This document shows positions 44,875 through 55,282 of a stretch of DNA of 64,000 nt, piece after piece. The notes under the pieces were generated by a model. The model saw only the letters and a list, made by a program, of their open reading frames with translations. It was not told the origin of the DNA and did not search any database. Position numbers and translations under genes: made by a program. The stretch is taken from positions 8,742,001 through 8,806,000 of the forward strand of contig NC_066283.1 of assembly GCF_905404315.1 (NCBI RefSeq), given 5' to 3'. The first letter of the stretch is position 1. Each line of letters starts with the position of its first letter. The DNA comes from Leptidea sinapis. Its lineage: Eukaryota; Arthropoda; Insecta; Lepidoptera; Pieridae.

Positions 44875-45600
44875 AGGACTCACTTCTGACCCGAATAACT
44901 ATCACCCTGTTTCGGTGTTGTCAAACCGTACTAAAATTTTGAAAAAAATATTTTAAGCCAAATGCTTACTCACTTAAACACTTAGTTTTAGTTACTTCAT
45001 ATAAAACAATCTGGCTTTACTAGGGGATGCTCGACTACGGATGCAGGTGTTGAACTCATCAGGAATATTTTTGAGGCGTGGGAAGAATCATAGAATGCAC
45101 TTGGTATCTTCTGTGATTTATCTAAGGCTTTTGATTGTGTTCAACATTCAACGCTGGTCAGGAAGCTATGTCACTATGGTATAAGAGGATCTGCGCTCGA
45201 TCTTCTGATTCTGTCGATGTGAATGGCAGGAGATCTCCTGGGACTCCTCTCGGTATGGGGGTTCCACAAGGGTCTATTATTGGACCCTTTCTCATCCTAA
45301 TTTATATAAACGATTTACCTAACCTTGTATAAAAAAACATAGGGTATTGTTTGCGGATGAAACTGCGCTCATATTCAAAATAAAAAGAAGCCAAGTCTTA
45401 TATGACGAAGTAAACATGCTCTATCTGACATCGTGTACTGGTTTAGTGCCAATAACTTATTGTTAAACAGTCATAAAACTAAATGTATTAAATTTACCGC
45501 ACCAAATGGTAAAAAATGTAGATGCGAATATTTTATTTAGCGGTTAAAACCACCAGAATCTGCTATTATGTGTTGGCATTAAAATATTTGAATTTGAATT
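44875..45600 (+). pseudogene. LINE family C reverse-transcriptase remnant, copy C3
   Basis: Reverse-transcriptase core of a CR1/Jockey-type element, in broken frames. In order: SDPNNYHPVSVLSNRTKIL (about 44886), GFTRGCSTTDAGVELI (about 45010-45060), GIFCDLSKAFDCVQHSTLV (motif A, about 45105-45160), then LGMGVPQGSIIGPFLILIYI (motif B, about 45250-45310) and VLFADETAL (about 45345). The metal-binding FADD is changed to FADE, a D-to-E substitution in the catalytic pair. After KCIKFTAPNGKK the copy skips the C-terminal region and resumes only with AATATTTGAATTTGAATTT at the tail. An internal stop near 45090 and frameshifts make it inactive. Confidence 0.85.
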
Positions 45601-45734
45601 TAATTTGAATTGATACATCTAATGCACTTTTTACTCTTTTGAGTTTTTTTTTAACGTCTAATCGCTTCTTTGTCTTTAACTTACACAATAAGTCAAATCG
45701 TTTGAGTAATTTTAGTGCAGTAACTTTACTTACA

Positions 45735-45890
45735 TTGTATAAATTATATATAGATAAAAAGACTGCCAATGAGTGTCTTATAACTTCTACCCATTAAAGC
45801 TCAAATTTTCAGAAGTGATGGAGACATCTTTGACATTTATATGTGTCATTTTGACCTAAGTGAAGAAATGATTTTTATTTATTTCTTTCT
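45735..45890 (+). mobile_element. Family B 3'-end fragment, diverged
   Basis: ATAAAAAGACTGCCAATGAG and TTTGACATTTATATGTGTCATTTTGACC correspond to the family B tail, with the near-palindrome mutated to GACATTTATATGTGTC. Confidence 0.55.
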
Positions 45891-46794
45891 TATACTCTCA
45901 TCGATGTTTATTGCAAGTTTTAAAAATTCATTTTGTTAGAAGCATTACCTAAAATTCGTTTGTTTTTAAACATGTAATATGTCAGACGTTTCTCTGCGGC
46001 TACCTCTCATTAAGAATAAGTGTACGGTCGTTGTCACGTCGCCCGCCCATCCTCGGCCCTGCCAATTTGTTTGTGCTTAATGAATTTGTTGGGAGTCATG
46101 TCGGAATAAATTAAATCTAATTTTCAGTGTTGTTAATATTAAATTAATTATGCACACGTCTGCTTAAGAGATATAATATTATTATGTTAACATTTGATTT
46201 AAGAGCCAGATTCTAACTCATCTCCGCCTGGCAAAGGATAAGTTTCCTAATTATATTTTATCCGTGCGTGTATTTATTTATTTTTTGTTTCTTTGTGGCA
46301 ATTCAGAGCGTTGTGACCAAATGCATGTGCCAATTTTGATGAGACAAACAGTTCGCCGCCGTTCATGTATGCCGTTTGAATTTGAGAAACAAACAAAATT
46401 AAAAGTATTTTGTCTAAAGAAAATGTGAAAATTATCCTCCTTTAAAGATTTCGATTTCACGGGCTGTTTGATAGTCGTCAAATGGCCACAAGGGTCTCAT
46501 CTCGGTTAAGCTTAGTAAATATTAATATGTTGAGCATTACGGTCGTTTGTAAAATATACAGTACGGAAGTATTATTTCTTAAAAAAAAAGACGTAAAGTA
46601 GAGTAGAATTTCAGTTTCAAACCATACCTACCGCTTTGTTTTTGTAACTTTTTAATTAGTTCCATTTTGGAGATTTCTTGGCAGTTTTAGAAACATAATA
46701 AAGAAAAATGTTTAATATTAATAATAATTGTGAGGTTAGTAATGACCACCAAATACTAATGCCAAGCTAATTTGTTTTAGTTTAATTAAAATAT
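45891..46794. other. AT-rich spacer
   Basis: A short CTCATTAAGAATAAGTGTACGG near 46005 may be a family L scrap. No gene recognised. Confidence 0.35.
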
Positions 46795-46893
46795 ATGTAT
46801 ATTACATTTGTAACCAACATGTATGAACGATGCGGTACTCGAATCCGCGACCTCTCGTATACCGTCCGAGCGCTTTTCTAACTGAGCCAACTG
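46795..46893 (-). mobile_element. tRNA-derived SINE S3 (head and short body)
   Basis: Minus-strand head 46826-46893: A box TGGCTCAGTTAGAA and B-box-like GATTCGAGTACC. The body starts ATGTTGGTTACAAATGTAAT as in S2. Arms do not pair well enough for a tRNA gene. Confidence 0.65.
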
Positions 46894-47049
46894 TTCGAGT
46901 TACGTATGGTTCGTAAATCTTGGTATGTCTTGTTCAACTCTCAGGTTGTGTCTCCATCTATAGGAACATCTTTACAGTTAATTACCAGCTCAACCCAAAT
47001 TTAATTTAATTAATCCCAGAAGTGAGGGTTTTACTTTAAAAATAACAAA

Positions 47050-48250
47050 TAGTTTAGAAAATATATTTAAAATATATATTTATTGAGGTCTTTTGTTCGC
47101 AATTTGTAATATTGTTTTTCAGATGAATAAAGCACACAGACAGCTGCACCATTATAATAAGACTTTCTTCAAAACAAATCAATATTACCACCCCAAAGCC
47201 CGTCACCACAATTGTCACAGTTCCCGATGGATGTTCATGATATACAGCAACAGAGTGACTCTGCCGTGGGCTGAAGATCAGTCGCTCACGAGGTAACAAT
47301 GCCGCTGATGAACTATCCAGCAGAGGCTCGGAGATGGTCACAATTTGTTCTAAACCAATAATCGGCAAAATATTTCAGGCAATAAACAGGGAACTTTTCA
47401 AAAATTGAAATAAATTAAACGTTTTGTAAATTTATTCATCATTAGTTTTGTAATAAAGGTGTAAAAGCCCACAAACAAACATCCTCACATATATTTTTAT
47501 CATATTATAATTTATTATTGGGTTCTTACTTCACATCAATTTTTATCAAGATCGACCAAGCTGTTATTTACTTAATTAAGGTCTTGGAATAAACTTCGTT
47601 TGTTTTTTAAAATTTAATAAAACACCATTGGCTTTTGAATCAGTAAGCGGCAATGTACAGTACAATTACGATTGGCAACACCATCAGGAAGAAATGCACC
47701 AACCACCAGATGTGCGACTCACTCGTGCGAAGGATGCAGTCACACGTGCTGCTTCTAATTCTTAAATCCACGCTCTCTACTACCAGTGCCACTAAATACC
47801 GTGTTATGAAGACGTCTGAAGAAGAAGAGTTCTGGATGTCCACAAATCATCTATAAACATTACTGTGAGTACGCTATTGCACCAGTTCAATAGCAAATTT
47901 TATTCTACCTTCTTTTAGATTTCCAGAACGGCGTGATTCATATCACGACTCAATGTGGGGTCCACATCAATCCGCAGCCTTATTCTGAATAAAATAGTTT
48001 CTGTTGAGAGGACGTATGAGACAATAGACGTCAAAGAAAGTTGAACATCGTCTCAGGAGCTGAGGACTGCCATGATTTGTGTTGTTGGAGGACTTTGATG
48101 TCAGCTCTTCAATCAACTACTATAATTTGTGTGGGCACCATAACAGTATTATTGCTGTATAGAACATTTCTCATTAAACTTTGTTGTTTATTATTTTCAT
48201 CCACGTATATTATTACGTTCAATAATGAGTTCAAAAGTTAATTAAAGCCG
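47050..48250 (-). other. Unexplained region with possible exon-like minus-strand frames
   Basis: Locally GC-richer than its neighbours. Minus frames read PLLDSSSAALLPRERLIFSP then a hydrophobic TVTIVVTGFGVVILICF (47368-47054), SSTCDCILRTSESHIWWLVH then FFLMVLPIVIVLYIAAY at a stop (47843-47640), and TSIVSYVLSTETILFRIRLR (about 48030-47930). Together these could be exons of a membrane protein. No family was recognised, acceptor and donor sites do not join the frames cleanly, and the plus strand offers alternatives with a GTGAGT donor at about 47864 and a TTCTTTTAG acceptor at about 47919. Decayed transposon DNA is equally possible. Confidence 0.2.
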
Positions 48251-48534
48251 ACGACACGACACCTCCTGGGAGCAACATTGCACTGCAGTTTGTTTATACG
48301 TTAACTGCAAAGTTGATATAAATAAAAGATAAGCTTGTATTTTTATCAGTAGAAATTATAACTCTATACAGCCTTGATGAATAAAAATTATCTTTTAAAT
48401 CTAATATTATTTGAAATATAACAGTATTAAAATTTTGATTATTAATTATAATTTTATTTAGACAGTTCAATTTGTGAACTGTGCAATTTTATGTGCAATT
48501 AATACAGATAATTATTAGTATTTTTGGAGTTTAC
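48251..48534. other. AT-rich spacer
   Basis: No feature recognised. Confidence 0.4.
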
Positions 48535-48625
48535 TCCTTTAGAATCGATTTTCATATAAGGCGCCCGGTATGAGAAAAAAATAGACAGTAAAATCTGCTC
48601 ATCAAAATTTGATAGTAACGTTTTT
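48535..48625 (+). mobile_element. Element M6, left-end fragment
   Basis: About 90 bp repeating 49247-49340: TGGAGTTTACT, GAATCGATTTTCATATAAGG, CGCCCGGTATGAG, then TAAAATCTGCTCATCAAAAT and TAGTAACGTTTTT. It stops where the LINE fragment H begins. Confidence 0.7.
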
Positions 48626-48654
48626 CTCATTTAATTAAAAACAGACTTTGTTTC

Positions 48655-49245
48655 TTCCATCCGAAATCTTCCAGTTTAGTTGGACCTGACAGATTACCAT
48701 CTTTTCTCTTCAAGGATTTAAAGACATGCATTGCCTTTATTTGGTATGTTTAATTTATCTTTGCAAACAAGTTGCTATCCCCTCCAATGGAAAACAACGA
48801 GTGTAACGCCTATACCGAAGAGTTCTGATAAATCCGATGTTGAAAGTTATCGACCCACACCAATTCTATCTTCACCAGCTAAAATATTTGAAAATGTTCC
48901 CCACAGACTAATTTATTTACAGGTAGTTAAACTTCGTAATAATGCTCAGCATGGTTTTAGATGCAGAAGGTCAGTAAATTCAAATTTATTAAAATTAACA
49001 GAATTTATATCAACACAATTAGGTATACGATTACAAGTAGATGTAATTTACTTTGACTTTCGTAAGGCGACAGGGTTAATAATGACATCCTGCTTGCTAT
49101 TCTTTGTGCTATAGGCTTCTGTCCAAAGCTTCGTAATCTCTTGTCTGACTATCCCCGTGATCGGCAGCAGATTATTAGACATGGAATTTATGAACCCGCT
49201 CTGGAGTGAATCAAGGCTCAATCCTAGGACCTTTATTGGAGTTTA
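48655..49245 (+). pseudogene. LINE family H reverse-transcriptase fragment
   Basis: N-terminal half of a Jockey-like RT. Readable in order: VGPDRLPSFLFKDLKTC, FNLSLQTSCYPLQWKTTSV, TPIPKSSDKSDVESYRPTPI, SSPAKIFENV, NAQHGFRCRRSVNSNLLKL, and motif A QVDVIYFDFRKAT (conserved continuation AFD lost to a short deletion). After 49115 FCPKLRNLLSDY and QQIIRHGIYEPALE follow in another frame, and the copy ends at SILGPLL-like sequence just before element M6 at 49247. The FADD box is never reached. Endonuclease absent and inactive. Confidence 0.8.
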
Positions 49246-49246
49246 A

Positions 49247-49865
49247 TGGAGTTTACTGCTAAAGAATCGATTTTCATATAAGGCGCCCGGTATGAGAAAA
49301 ATATGGAGAGTAAAATCTGCTCATCAAAATGTCATAGTAACGTTTTTGGTGCGCATCATTTCTCGCGCACCTTTCACTTTCTCGTATTTTGAAGCTTTAT
49401 TATATTATTGAAATTGATTTATTATTATACTTTCATAAAGTTAAGTGAAAATTCTATAAGTTTTGGAAGAAAGTGGTGTAAATACTAGTGCCGGAAAATC
49501 TGATAAGCACGTGGGTACTAAGTATGTATCAATTCATACATTAATATGACATGTATTGTATATGCGTACATGTGTGCCTTGTATTTATTTAATATTGAAT
49601 TATCAATATAGTTGATACAAATTTATATGAGCTATGCACATAATTAAATGTTTAATTTAATATGGAGAGTATATATAGCGCATTTCATGCCAAATAGACA
49701 ATTTTTAACCTAACCTATTATTTTATTTTTTAATATCTATAATTTTTTTTTAAATTAATACGCTTTTATTAGCTTCTGCTGTATGTATGTTTGTAACCGA
49801 CTCCATTGGACTTGATTTTGTTTAGAACCTGTACAAAGAAAATCGTTCTTGAGCAGTAAACTCCA
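49247..49865. mobile_element. TIR element M6 (619 bp)
   Basis: The left TGGAGTTTACTGCTAAAGAA then TCGATTTTC is matched by the right end GAAAATCG then TTCTTGAGCAGTAAACTCCA, which is its reverse complement apart from one extra base and one mismatch. The interior is AT-rich with GGTGCGCATCATTTCTCGCG. No transposase frame. Preceding GGAGTTTAA looks like a partial echo of the terminus. Confidence 0.75.
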
Positions 49866-50178
49866 GTCATGCGTCGGAGCTGACATACACACTTTTTTTT
49901 GTCAAAATATAATCATTTTTCAATGTATTTACTCAATATTTCGCCGTATTTCAATTCAAATTTTCGGTTGTTCTATTTTTGCTTAGTAATTATATAAATT
50001 GCAACAAAAATAAAATTTTACACCAAAATCAAATTGAAAATAAATTCTACTTCGAAGCATTTTATATTTCTCTACACTAATAATATTTACGGTTAAAATT
50101 GATATATTGCAAGAAAATAAATTTGCAGAAAATCTAGAAGACGATTATCGTGTGCATTTTCAGCGCGGTCGAACAGTA
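49866..50178. other. AT-rich spacer
   Basis: No feature recognised. Confidence 0.4.
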
Positions 50179-50339
50179 AATCATAGCCAAGCAGCAGTAG
50201 GCTATTGCTATCGCTGTTTGAATTTATGTGTTACCTGTAGTTAGCGAACACCTCGGAATTATATTTGAAGTAACTGCAGTGCGGGTTACAGGAAATAAAG
50301 TCATTAGCTTTTCTCGTATTTCTTATTCGGAGACATTTA
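50179..50339. repeat. Family J repeat, copy 2
   Basis: Reverse-complement partner of 19881-20041. GCGAACACCTCGGAATTATA and TAGGCTATTGCTATCGCTGT are the clearest anchors. Confidence 0.7.
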
Positions 50340-50770
50340 CGTCCAACTTAACGTAGCCATTTTTAAAGCTGTCTAATAAATAACGAGACGATGGATTAAC
50401 AAATAAAAGTGTGAATCACTTTATAGAATCCATCTTGATTGCATTGTTCTGATATTTGTTAGTGTTTAAAGTGTTATTCGTGGAAATTGTTTGATTGTGT
50501 TTTGCACTCTAGTAGGTTAAAACACTATTCGATGTAAATGTAATTATTTTCTATGGGATTTGTGTACCAAAGTTTTGCAGAAGACAAAAGTATTTGCGTT
50601 AGGTAAGGTTTTTTTTAGAGAGAAAAGTGTCGAGACAAGCCAGACATCCTCCTGGTGATAAGTGTTACGTCCTTCTTTCTTAAAATATCCAAAATTTTGA
50701 GCGGCATCGCTATCTCATAATTGTGCTCGTCACTTTGAGACATAAGACGCCATGCCCGGAGTCCACCAAT

Positions 50771-51280
50771 GACACTCTAAACTAAGTTCAATAAAACTCA
50801 GTTTGACGTAAACGAATTCAAATGACAGTCTTGATCTACGATTAAACACAAAGCTATTTCTCCCATACCTTTTAAGCGTGTTGACGTAAACTGAGTTTCT
50901 TCTTCTTAAGGTGCCATCTCCTACCAGAGGTCGGCTATCATTAGTGCTATTTTTATCAAAAATTTAACAGGGATCCTGTGCTAAGGTTAACCCATGTCTG
51001 GAGATTGTTAAGCCATGAAGTATTCCTTCTTCCGGGTGAACGTTTTCCCTGGATTTTCCCTTGCATGATGAGTTGGAGCAGGTCGTATTTAACATTACGC
51101 ATTATGTGACCAAAGTATTGCAGCTTGCTTTTCTTGACATTTTTCAAGATCTCTGCCTTTTTGCTCATCATCTGCAAAACTTAACCGCGTTAAGGCTACA
51201 ACTGCGTTCTATTTGTGGTGGTGAAAACGACATTGAATGAGTAAACTGGTTTAAGGCGTAAACTTAGTTCAAAGTGTTCT
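50771..51280. mobile_element. TIR-bounded insertion M7 within A8
   Basis: Left GACACTCTAAACTAAGTTCA and right, reverse-complemented, AACACTTTGAACTAAGTTTA form matching termini. Inner GTAAACTGAGTTT and GTAAACTGG..GTAAACTTAG motifs recur. It carries the RTE fragment at 50890-51177. Confidence 0.5.
50890..51177 (-). pseudogene. RTE-clade ORF C-terminal fragment
   Basis: The minus frame reads KLQYFGHIMRNVKYDLLQLI then QGKIQGKRSPGRRNTSWLNN and LQTWVNLSTG. This is the conserved C-terminal end of RTE-type proteins, in which an LxxFGH..R motif precedes GKxxGxRxxGRRxxSWL. After the stop, the 3' UTR has GCCGACCTCTGGTAGGAG and ends in an AAGAAGAAG run at about 50897-50903, the usual RTE microsatellite-like tail. 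RT and endonuclease domains are lost by 5' truncation. Confidence 0.8.
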
Positions 51281-51420
51281 AATCGCGGTCTACTTCAATG
51301 GTGAAAGCAGGGCTAAATACTCATTGCCCAGTAATTTCACTATCTACGGCGTCTTTTATACCGAAACAGAAACAGCGCTTGCACATTACTGTTTGTCATC
51401 AGCAAAATGCGCTGCAGTGG

Positions 51421-51662
51421 TTACTTAATTTTATTTAAAATATTATTTGTACTAATAATGGAGGCTGGTTTTTTCCTTCGGTTATACTGCAAAAGTAACT
51501 GAATCCGTTTGATAATACCACCATAAGATGCAGCGTGTTTCGGAGAAGCTTTTAGTATGTGACGGTGATTACCCAGAATCAATGTTTTTTGACTCAGAAG
51601 TACAAATAATTCAGTCAATAACATATTATTTTCATTACATATGACAATTCATACAATAAGCT
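51421..51662 (-). repeat. Family P repeat, copy 2
   Basis: Inverted match to 2595-2828. A 67-codon minus frame runs through it, beginning MLLTELFVLLSQ, but copy 1 is not open in the same way, so coding is not supported. Confidence 0.6.
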
Positions 51663-52144
51663 AGCGCGGGTTAGGTACATTATGACAAAACAACGTTTTC
51701 CAGATCACCACTTGTATATTTATATCGGGTTATATGATCATTCTTTATTATATTTTACTACGAGAGTAGACAATAATATTTCATCACATATGACTTTACT
51801 GTTAACAATGGATATTGATAAATTTACTTCTGCAAAGCTATGTTTTAGATTTCTGTAATTCTAAACAAAACCTTTTGATAGAACTTTACGCACTGTTTTT
51901 TATTTTGTATTTAGAGCCTTATTTTGATTTAAAGCCACCCATTTTGATTTAAAGCCTTATTTGACTGGACTCAAAACACAAGCCTAATATCTTACAACTT
52001 CGTATGTAAATTCCTATAGATTACTTCCCATTGAGCTAGAATTATGAAATATTGCGTTTAACATGTCTAAAAGTACATGTAAATAAAAAACTCAATTTCG
52101 AGAAGTATTATATTTTTTGTAATAACAATAGTGAGCAAAAGTCT
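51663..52144. other. AT-rich spacer
   Basis: A short direct duplication ATTTTGATTTAAAGCC occurs twice at about 51921-51957. No gene. Confidence 0.45.
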
Positions 52145-52503
52145 AATCTATATATATATATAAATGAATTGCTGTTCGTTAGTCTCGCTAAAACTCGAGA
52201 ACGGCTGGACCGATTTGGCAAATTTAGGTCTTGAATTATTTGTGGAAGTCCAGAGAAAGTTTAAAAGGTGAATTAAATAAAAACAACAAATTTGTTTTTC
52301 CTTTGATGTGTCCATACATAATTTATATGAGAGAATTTATTGACGCACGGTTTGACAGTTCTGCTGTGAATCAATTTCATTACGACAGCAGGGTGCATAT
52401 TTTACGAAGTAATTTTTGATGTTATAATATAATATTGACAAATTCATATAAAAACATTATTTTATTTATTATAAACAGAACAACGTCTGTCGGGTCAGCT
52501 AGT
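52145..52503 (+). mobile_element. Helitron-like element, copy K6
   Basis: Starts TCTATATATATATATAAATG, carries CTCGAGAACGGCTGGACCG and CCTTTGATGTGTCC, shares ATTGACGCACGGTTTGACAG with K5, and ends ACAACGTCTGTCGGGTCAG then CTAGT. No inverted termini. I recognise the end sequences as typical of lepidopteran Helitrons. No Rep/helicase coding here. Confidence 0.72.
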
Positions 52504-53607
52504 ATCATAATATAAACATAGTAAAAAAGAACAGTCATTTAAATGAAAAAATCAATTTTGAGATCTACTATATTTTTATTTAATAACAATACTGTGTAAA
52601 AGTCTAATGCCCTTGAATACACTATAAAGTAAATTTATCTAGCACTTCTTCGTTTTTGTTAAATACGCACACAGTGTGCATTAATCATGAATAATAAATT
52701 ATTTCTCAAGAAGAATCATGGAATGCTTTATCGACGCCAATGTCTTCTAAACACTTATGACTATGAGTGATCGGTTTCTTTTGTATTCGATATGAATTTT
52801 TCTTCAGTTCTTTAGCCTTATAAATATCATCATTTATTGTATTTTTATTTCAGTCAACGATCTCATCGAACTCTCTTCCGTTTGTGAAGTTATTTTTTTT
52901 TGTTATTATTTAATATAAATATATTTTGATAAACACGAAAGTGGGGATAATAGTATCACATGAGTGTTTTAATACCTAATTATCAACAGTTGCATACATG
53001 ACTATCTACACCCATAATATGAATCCTCTTAAAGATTCTGAAACAGTTAGCTTACTAATAACATTGAAACAGCCAGTCCTAGTAGTAACCTAATATCATC
53101 CATTACTGATTGTATACAAATAAACTAAGTATAAATGAAAGAATTATATATTTTAGAAGTAATTTGCAGCGTTTAAAATATCTGGCGGTGTGCTGTCAAA
53201 ACTTTAATCGCTCATTTTTTGTAAGCAAAACAATAAAAATATCGAAGAAAAATGGCGGGGATTCGAATAACCTACATTTTTTTACGGCGCATGAAGTTCT
53301 GGTAGTGTGGAACGCGCATAAACGAAAATATCCTTTTTTTGAAATTCATATAGATACCACGCATCGAGCAATAAGAATGTGGCTGTCTGTTGAAACTCTT
53401 TGCGCTAGAAGGGATCGAAAAAAAAAAACAAAGGAGTGTTATTATGAAATTCAGTACAACATTACTTCATCCGTTTGGATGATGTAATGGTTATTAGGAC
53501 ATTGGGTGTTTTAACGTTGGCAATAAGCTCACTGTTTCAGAATCGTTAATAGAGGCTTTAAAGCATGGGTAAGTGTTACTTACAATCTCGCGTTATAAAA
53601 AAATAAA
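52504..53607. other. AT-rich spacer with an unsupported ORF
   Basis: The frame 53110-53487 is 125 codons long but opens on TTG, has no ATG until near its end, and matches no family I know. Its length alone is weakly unusual for such AT-rich DNA. Confidence 0.35.
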
Positions 53608-53688
53608 CACCAACTTCAAATCTATACTTAAAAAGGAAGCTTAAAAAGTGAAAAGAAAAGTATTTTCAACAATCTTTTGAAGTTGGTG
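53608..53688. repeat. Short inverted-repeat unit CACCAACTTCAAA
   Basis: CACCAACTTCAAA (53608) and TTTGAAGTTGGTG (53676) are exact inverses about 55 nt apart. The sequence resembles the M2 terminus (ACCGACTTCAAAAA), so it may be a tiny derivative. Confidence 0.5.
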
Positions 53689-53844
53689 GTAATTGCATAT
53701 TATGGAGGTCTGGAAAAAGTATTTTTGCGTACAGTGATTCACAAACTTTGGAAATTACTAAAGGAGAATTTGAAAACAATATATAAAATTTTATTGGCTT
53801 TAGAAAGTATTAACGAAAAGAAAAGAGAAATGGTATTATAGAAC

Positions 53845-54340
53845 GAGAGTGGTGCCACAGAGAATTCCTCTTGTTTATATTAACGGACAGAATTTCAAGG
53901 TAGTGGACAGCTTCACATACCTTGGCCATCGTAAGTTCCTGTCTTAAGGATGACGCAGATATCGAGCTTCTTCGTATGGCTTTATGTGGTGCGCAATATG
54001 ATTGCGAAAAAGCCTGACGCGAGAATTACTCTGTTCAAATCTTTCTGCCAGTCATTTTACACTTGTTAGCTTTGGACTAAATATACTAAGAAGTCACATG
54101 ATGTGAGAAGTCGCCTACAATAACATTTTTCGATTCCTCATGGGCTTAAGTCATTACTGTAGCGCTTCAGAAACGTATGTGGAAGCTAGGGTCGATTCGT
54201 TTAGTATCATGCAACGAAAACTATTGCATCATTCATGTCCAGGGCTGCCAATGTAATAATGGCATTAGCAGAAGTCCATCTGACAGCCTGATGTTATCAG
54301 CAATGTAGCGACGATGGAGGGATATTGCCATCTAGTTTCT
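53845..54340 (+). pseudogene. LINE family G remnant, copy G2
   Basis: Post-palm region of the family seen at 35389-35953. INGQNFKVVDSFTYLGH aligns with FNGEPLKRVEQFKYLGH, then LKDDADIE in another frame, LWTKYTKKSH, FRFLMGL-type sequence, and near 54270 a NVIMALAEVHL stretch. At least four frameshifts or stops. No RT core or 3' tail present. Confidence 0.7.
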
Positions 54341-54499
54341 ATTTGAAGTTTGTATTTTATATTGTTTATTTTATTTTATTTTGATTGTATTTGTACAAGG
54401 GTGTGAAATTAATAATAATTGTTATTTTTGCGTTTCAATTTACAAAACAAACGTACCTAAAATACGCTCTACATGATTATCTTCCAAAAAGTCAGATCA

Positions 54500-54952
54500 A
54501 GATAAAAAGATGGTGGCAGGATGATCCTGTAGCCAGAAACTCTGCTTCAAATTTTTAAAAGTTATTATATTTTTTTACGATCGCTTAAAAAATGCCCATA
54601 AAATACCTTTATTTATTTACGGTGTTTGTAGATGCTGCAGCTACTGTACTCAACAACTGTTTGTATCAATTTACATTTACTTTTTTGACTTACTCGAGTA
54701 AAGCGTTGACTATTTGGGGTTTGAGTATTTTTGCTGCATCACTTTACGTATATTATTGTAATTTAAATGATTTGTAAAACGATGTAAATGCAAATGTTGA
54801 GTTATAAGGGTGGCAATAAGTTTCTTGCCATTTCTTCTCATTAGCTCAACCCTTTACGAAGTGGCGGTAAATTCAATTAGAAAAATATTTTTTTGACACT
54901 ATAAGTGTCATTTCAGTGACCTACATGAATGATTTTAATTTGAAAAATTTCT
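54500..54952 (+). mobile_element. Family B non-LTR-type repeat, copy B4
   Basis: Shares GCAGGATGATCCTGTAGCC, GATGCTGCAGCTACTGTACT, AAGTTTCTTGCCATTTCTTC and the terminal GACACTATAAGTGTCATTTC, the near-palindrome with small changes. More diverged than B1-B3. Confidence 0.7.
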
Positions 54953-55077
54953 TTATCCGAATTTAGGTACGTATAATTAAATATTTTGCGGTGTTTAATA
55001 TTATAGTGAAAAGCTTGTATTTATTATGATATTAGAAATGAAGCAGGAGGAAGCTTTAGTGCTCAGGATTGCCAGAA

Positions 55078-55240
55078 AGACGGGAGCCATACCGCCGCCT
55101 ATTTCTTTTTTTGCGGTGAAGTAATGCGGAAGTTTGCGGAAAAGTAATGTGCAATGAATTGTTATGCTTCGGTGTAAGGGGCATCGAAGCTAGTGAATAT
55201 ACTGGTCTAATGAGACTTAACATCTCATGTCTCAAAGAAA
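55078..55240 (+). mobile_element. Family A partial copy A9
   Basis: Internal part only: GCCGCCTATTTCTTTTTTTG, GGTGAAGTAATG, GGGGCATCGAAGCTAGTGAA, then AATGAGACTTAACATCTCAT. Both termini missing; the minisatellite begins shortly after. Confidence 0.6.
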
Positions 55241-55282
55241 CAGCGGAATCAATTCAATCAAAAAAGATGATATAGAACATAA

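Larger units (their letters stand above)
50630..51415 (-). mobile_element. Family A SINE-like copy A8, split by an insertion
   Basis: The two halves of family A lie at about 50630-50750 (AAAATTTTGAGCGGCATCGC, TCGTCACTTTGAGACATAAG) and about 51318-51415 (TCATTGCCCAGTAATTTCAC, CTACGGCGTC, GCACATTACTG). Intact copies have these contiguous: GAGACATAAGATGTTAAGTC then TCATTTGCCC. The intervening 560 or so bp are foreign. Confidence 0.75.

Noticed and set aside
53110..53487. 125-codon ORF as a gene
   Set aside because: It opens on TTG with no early ATG, has low-complexity Lys-rich parts, and no family or context.
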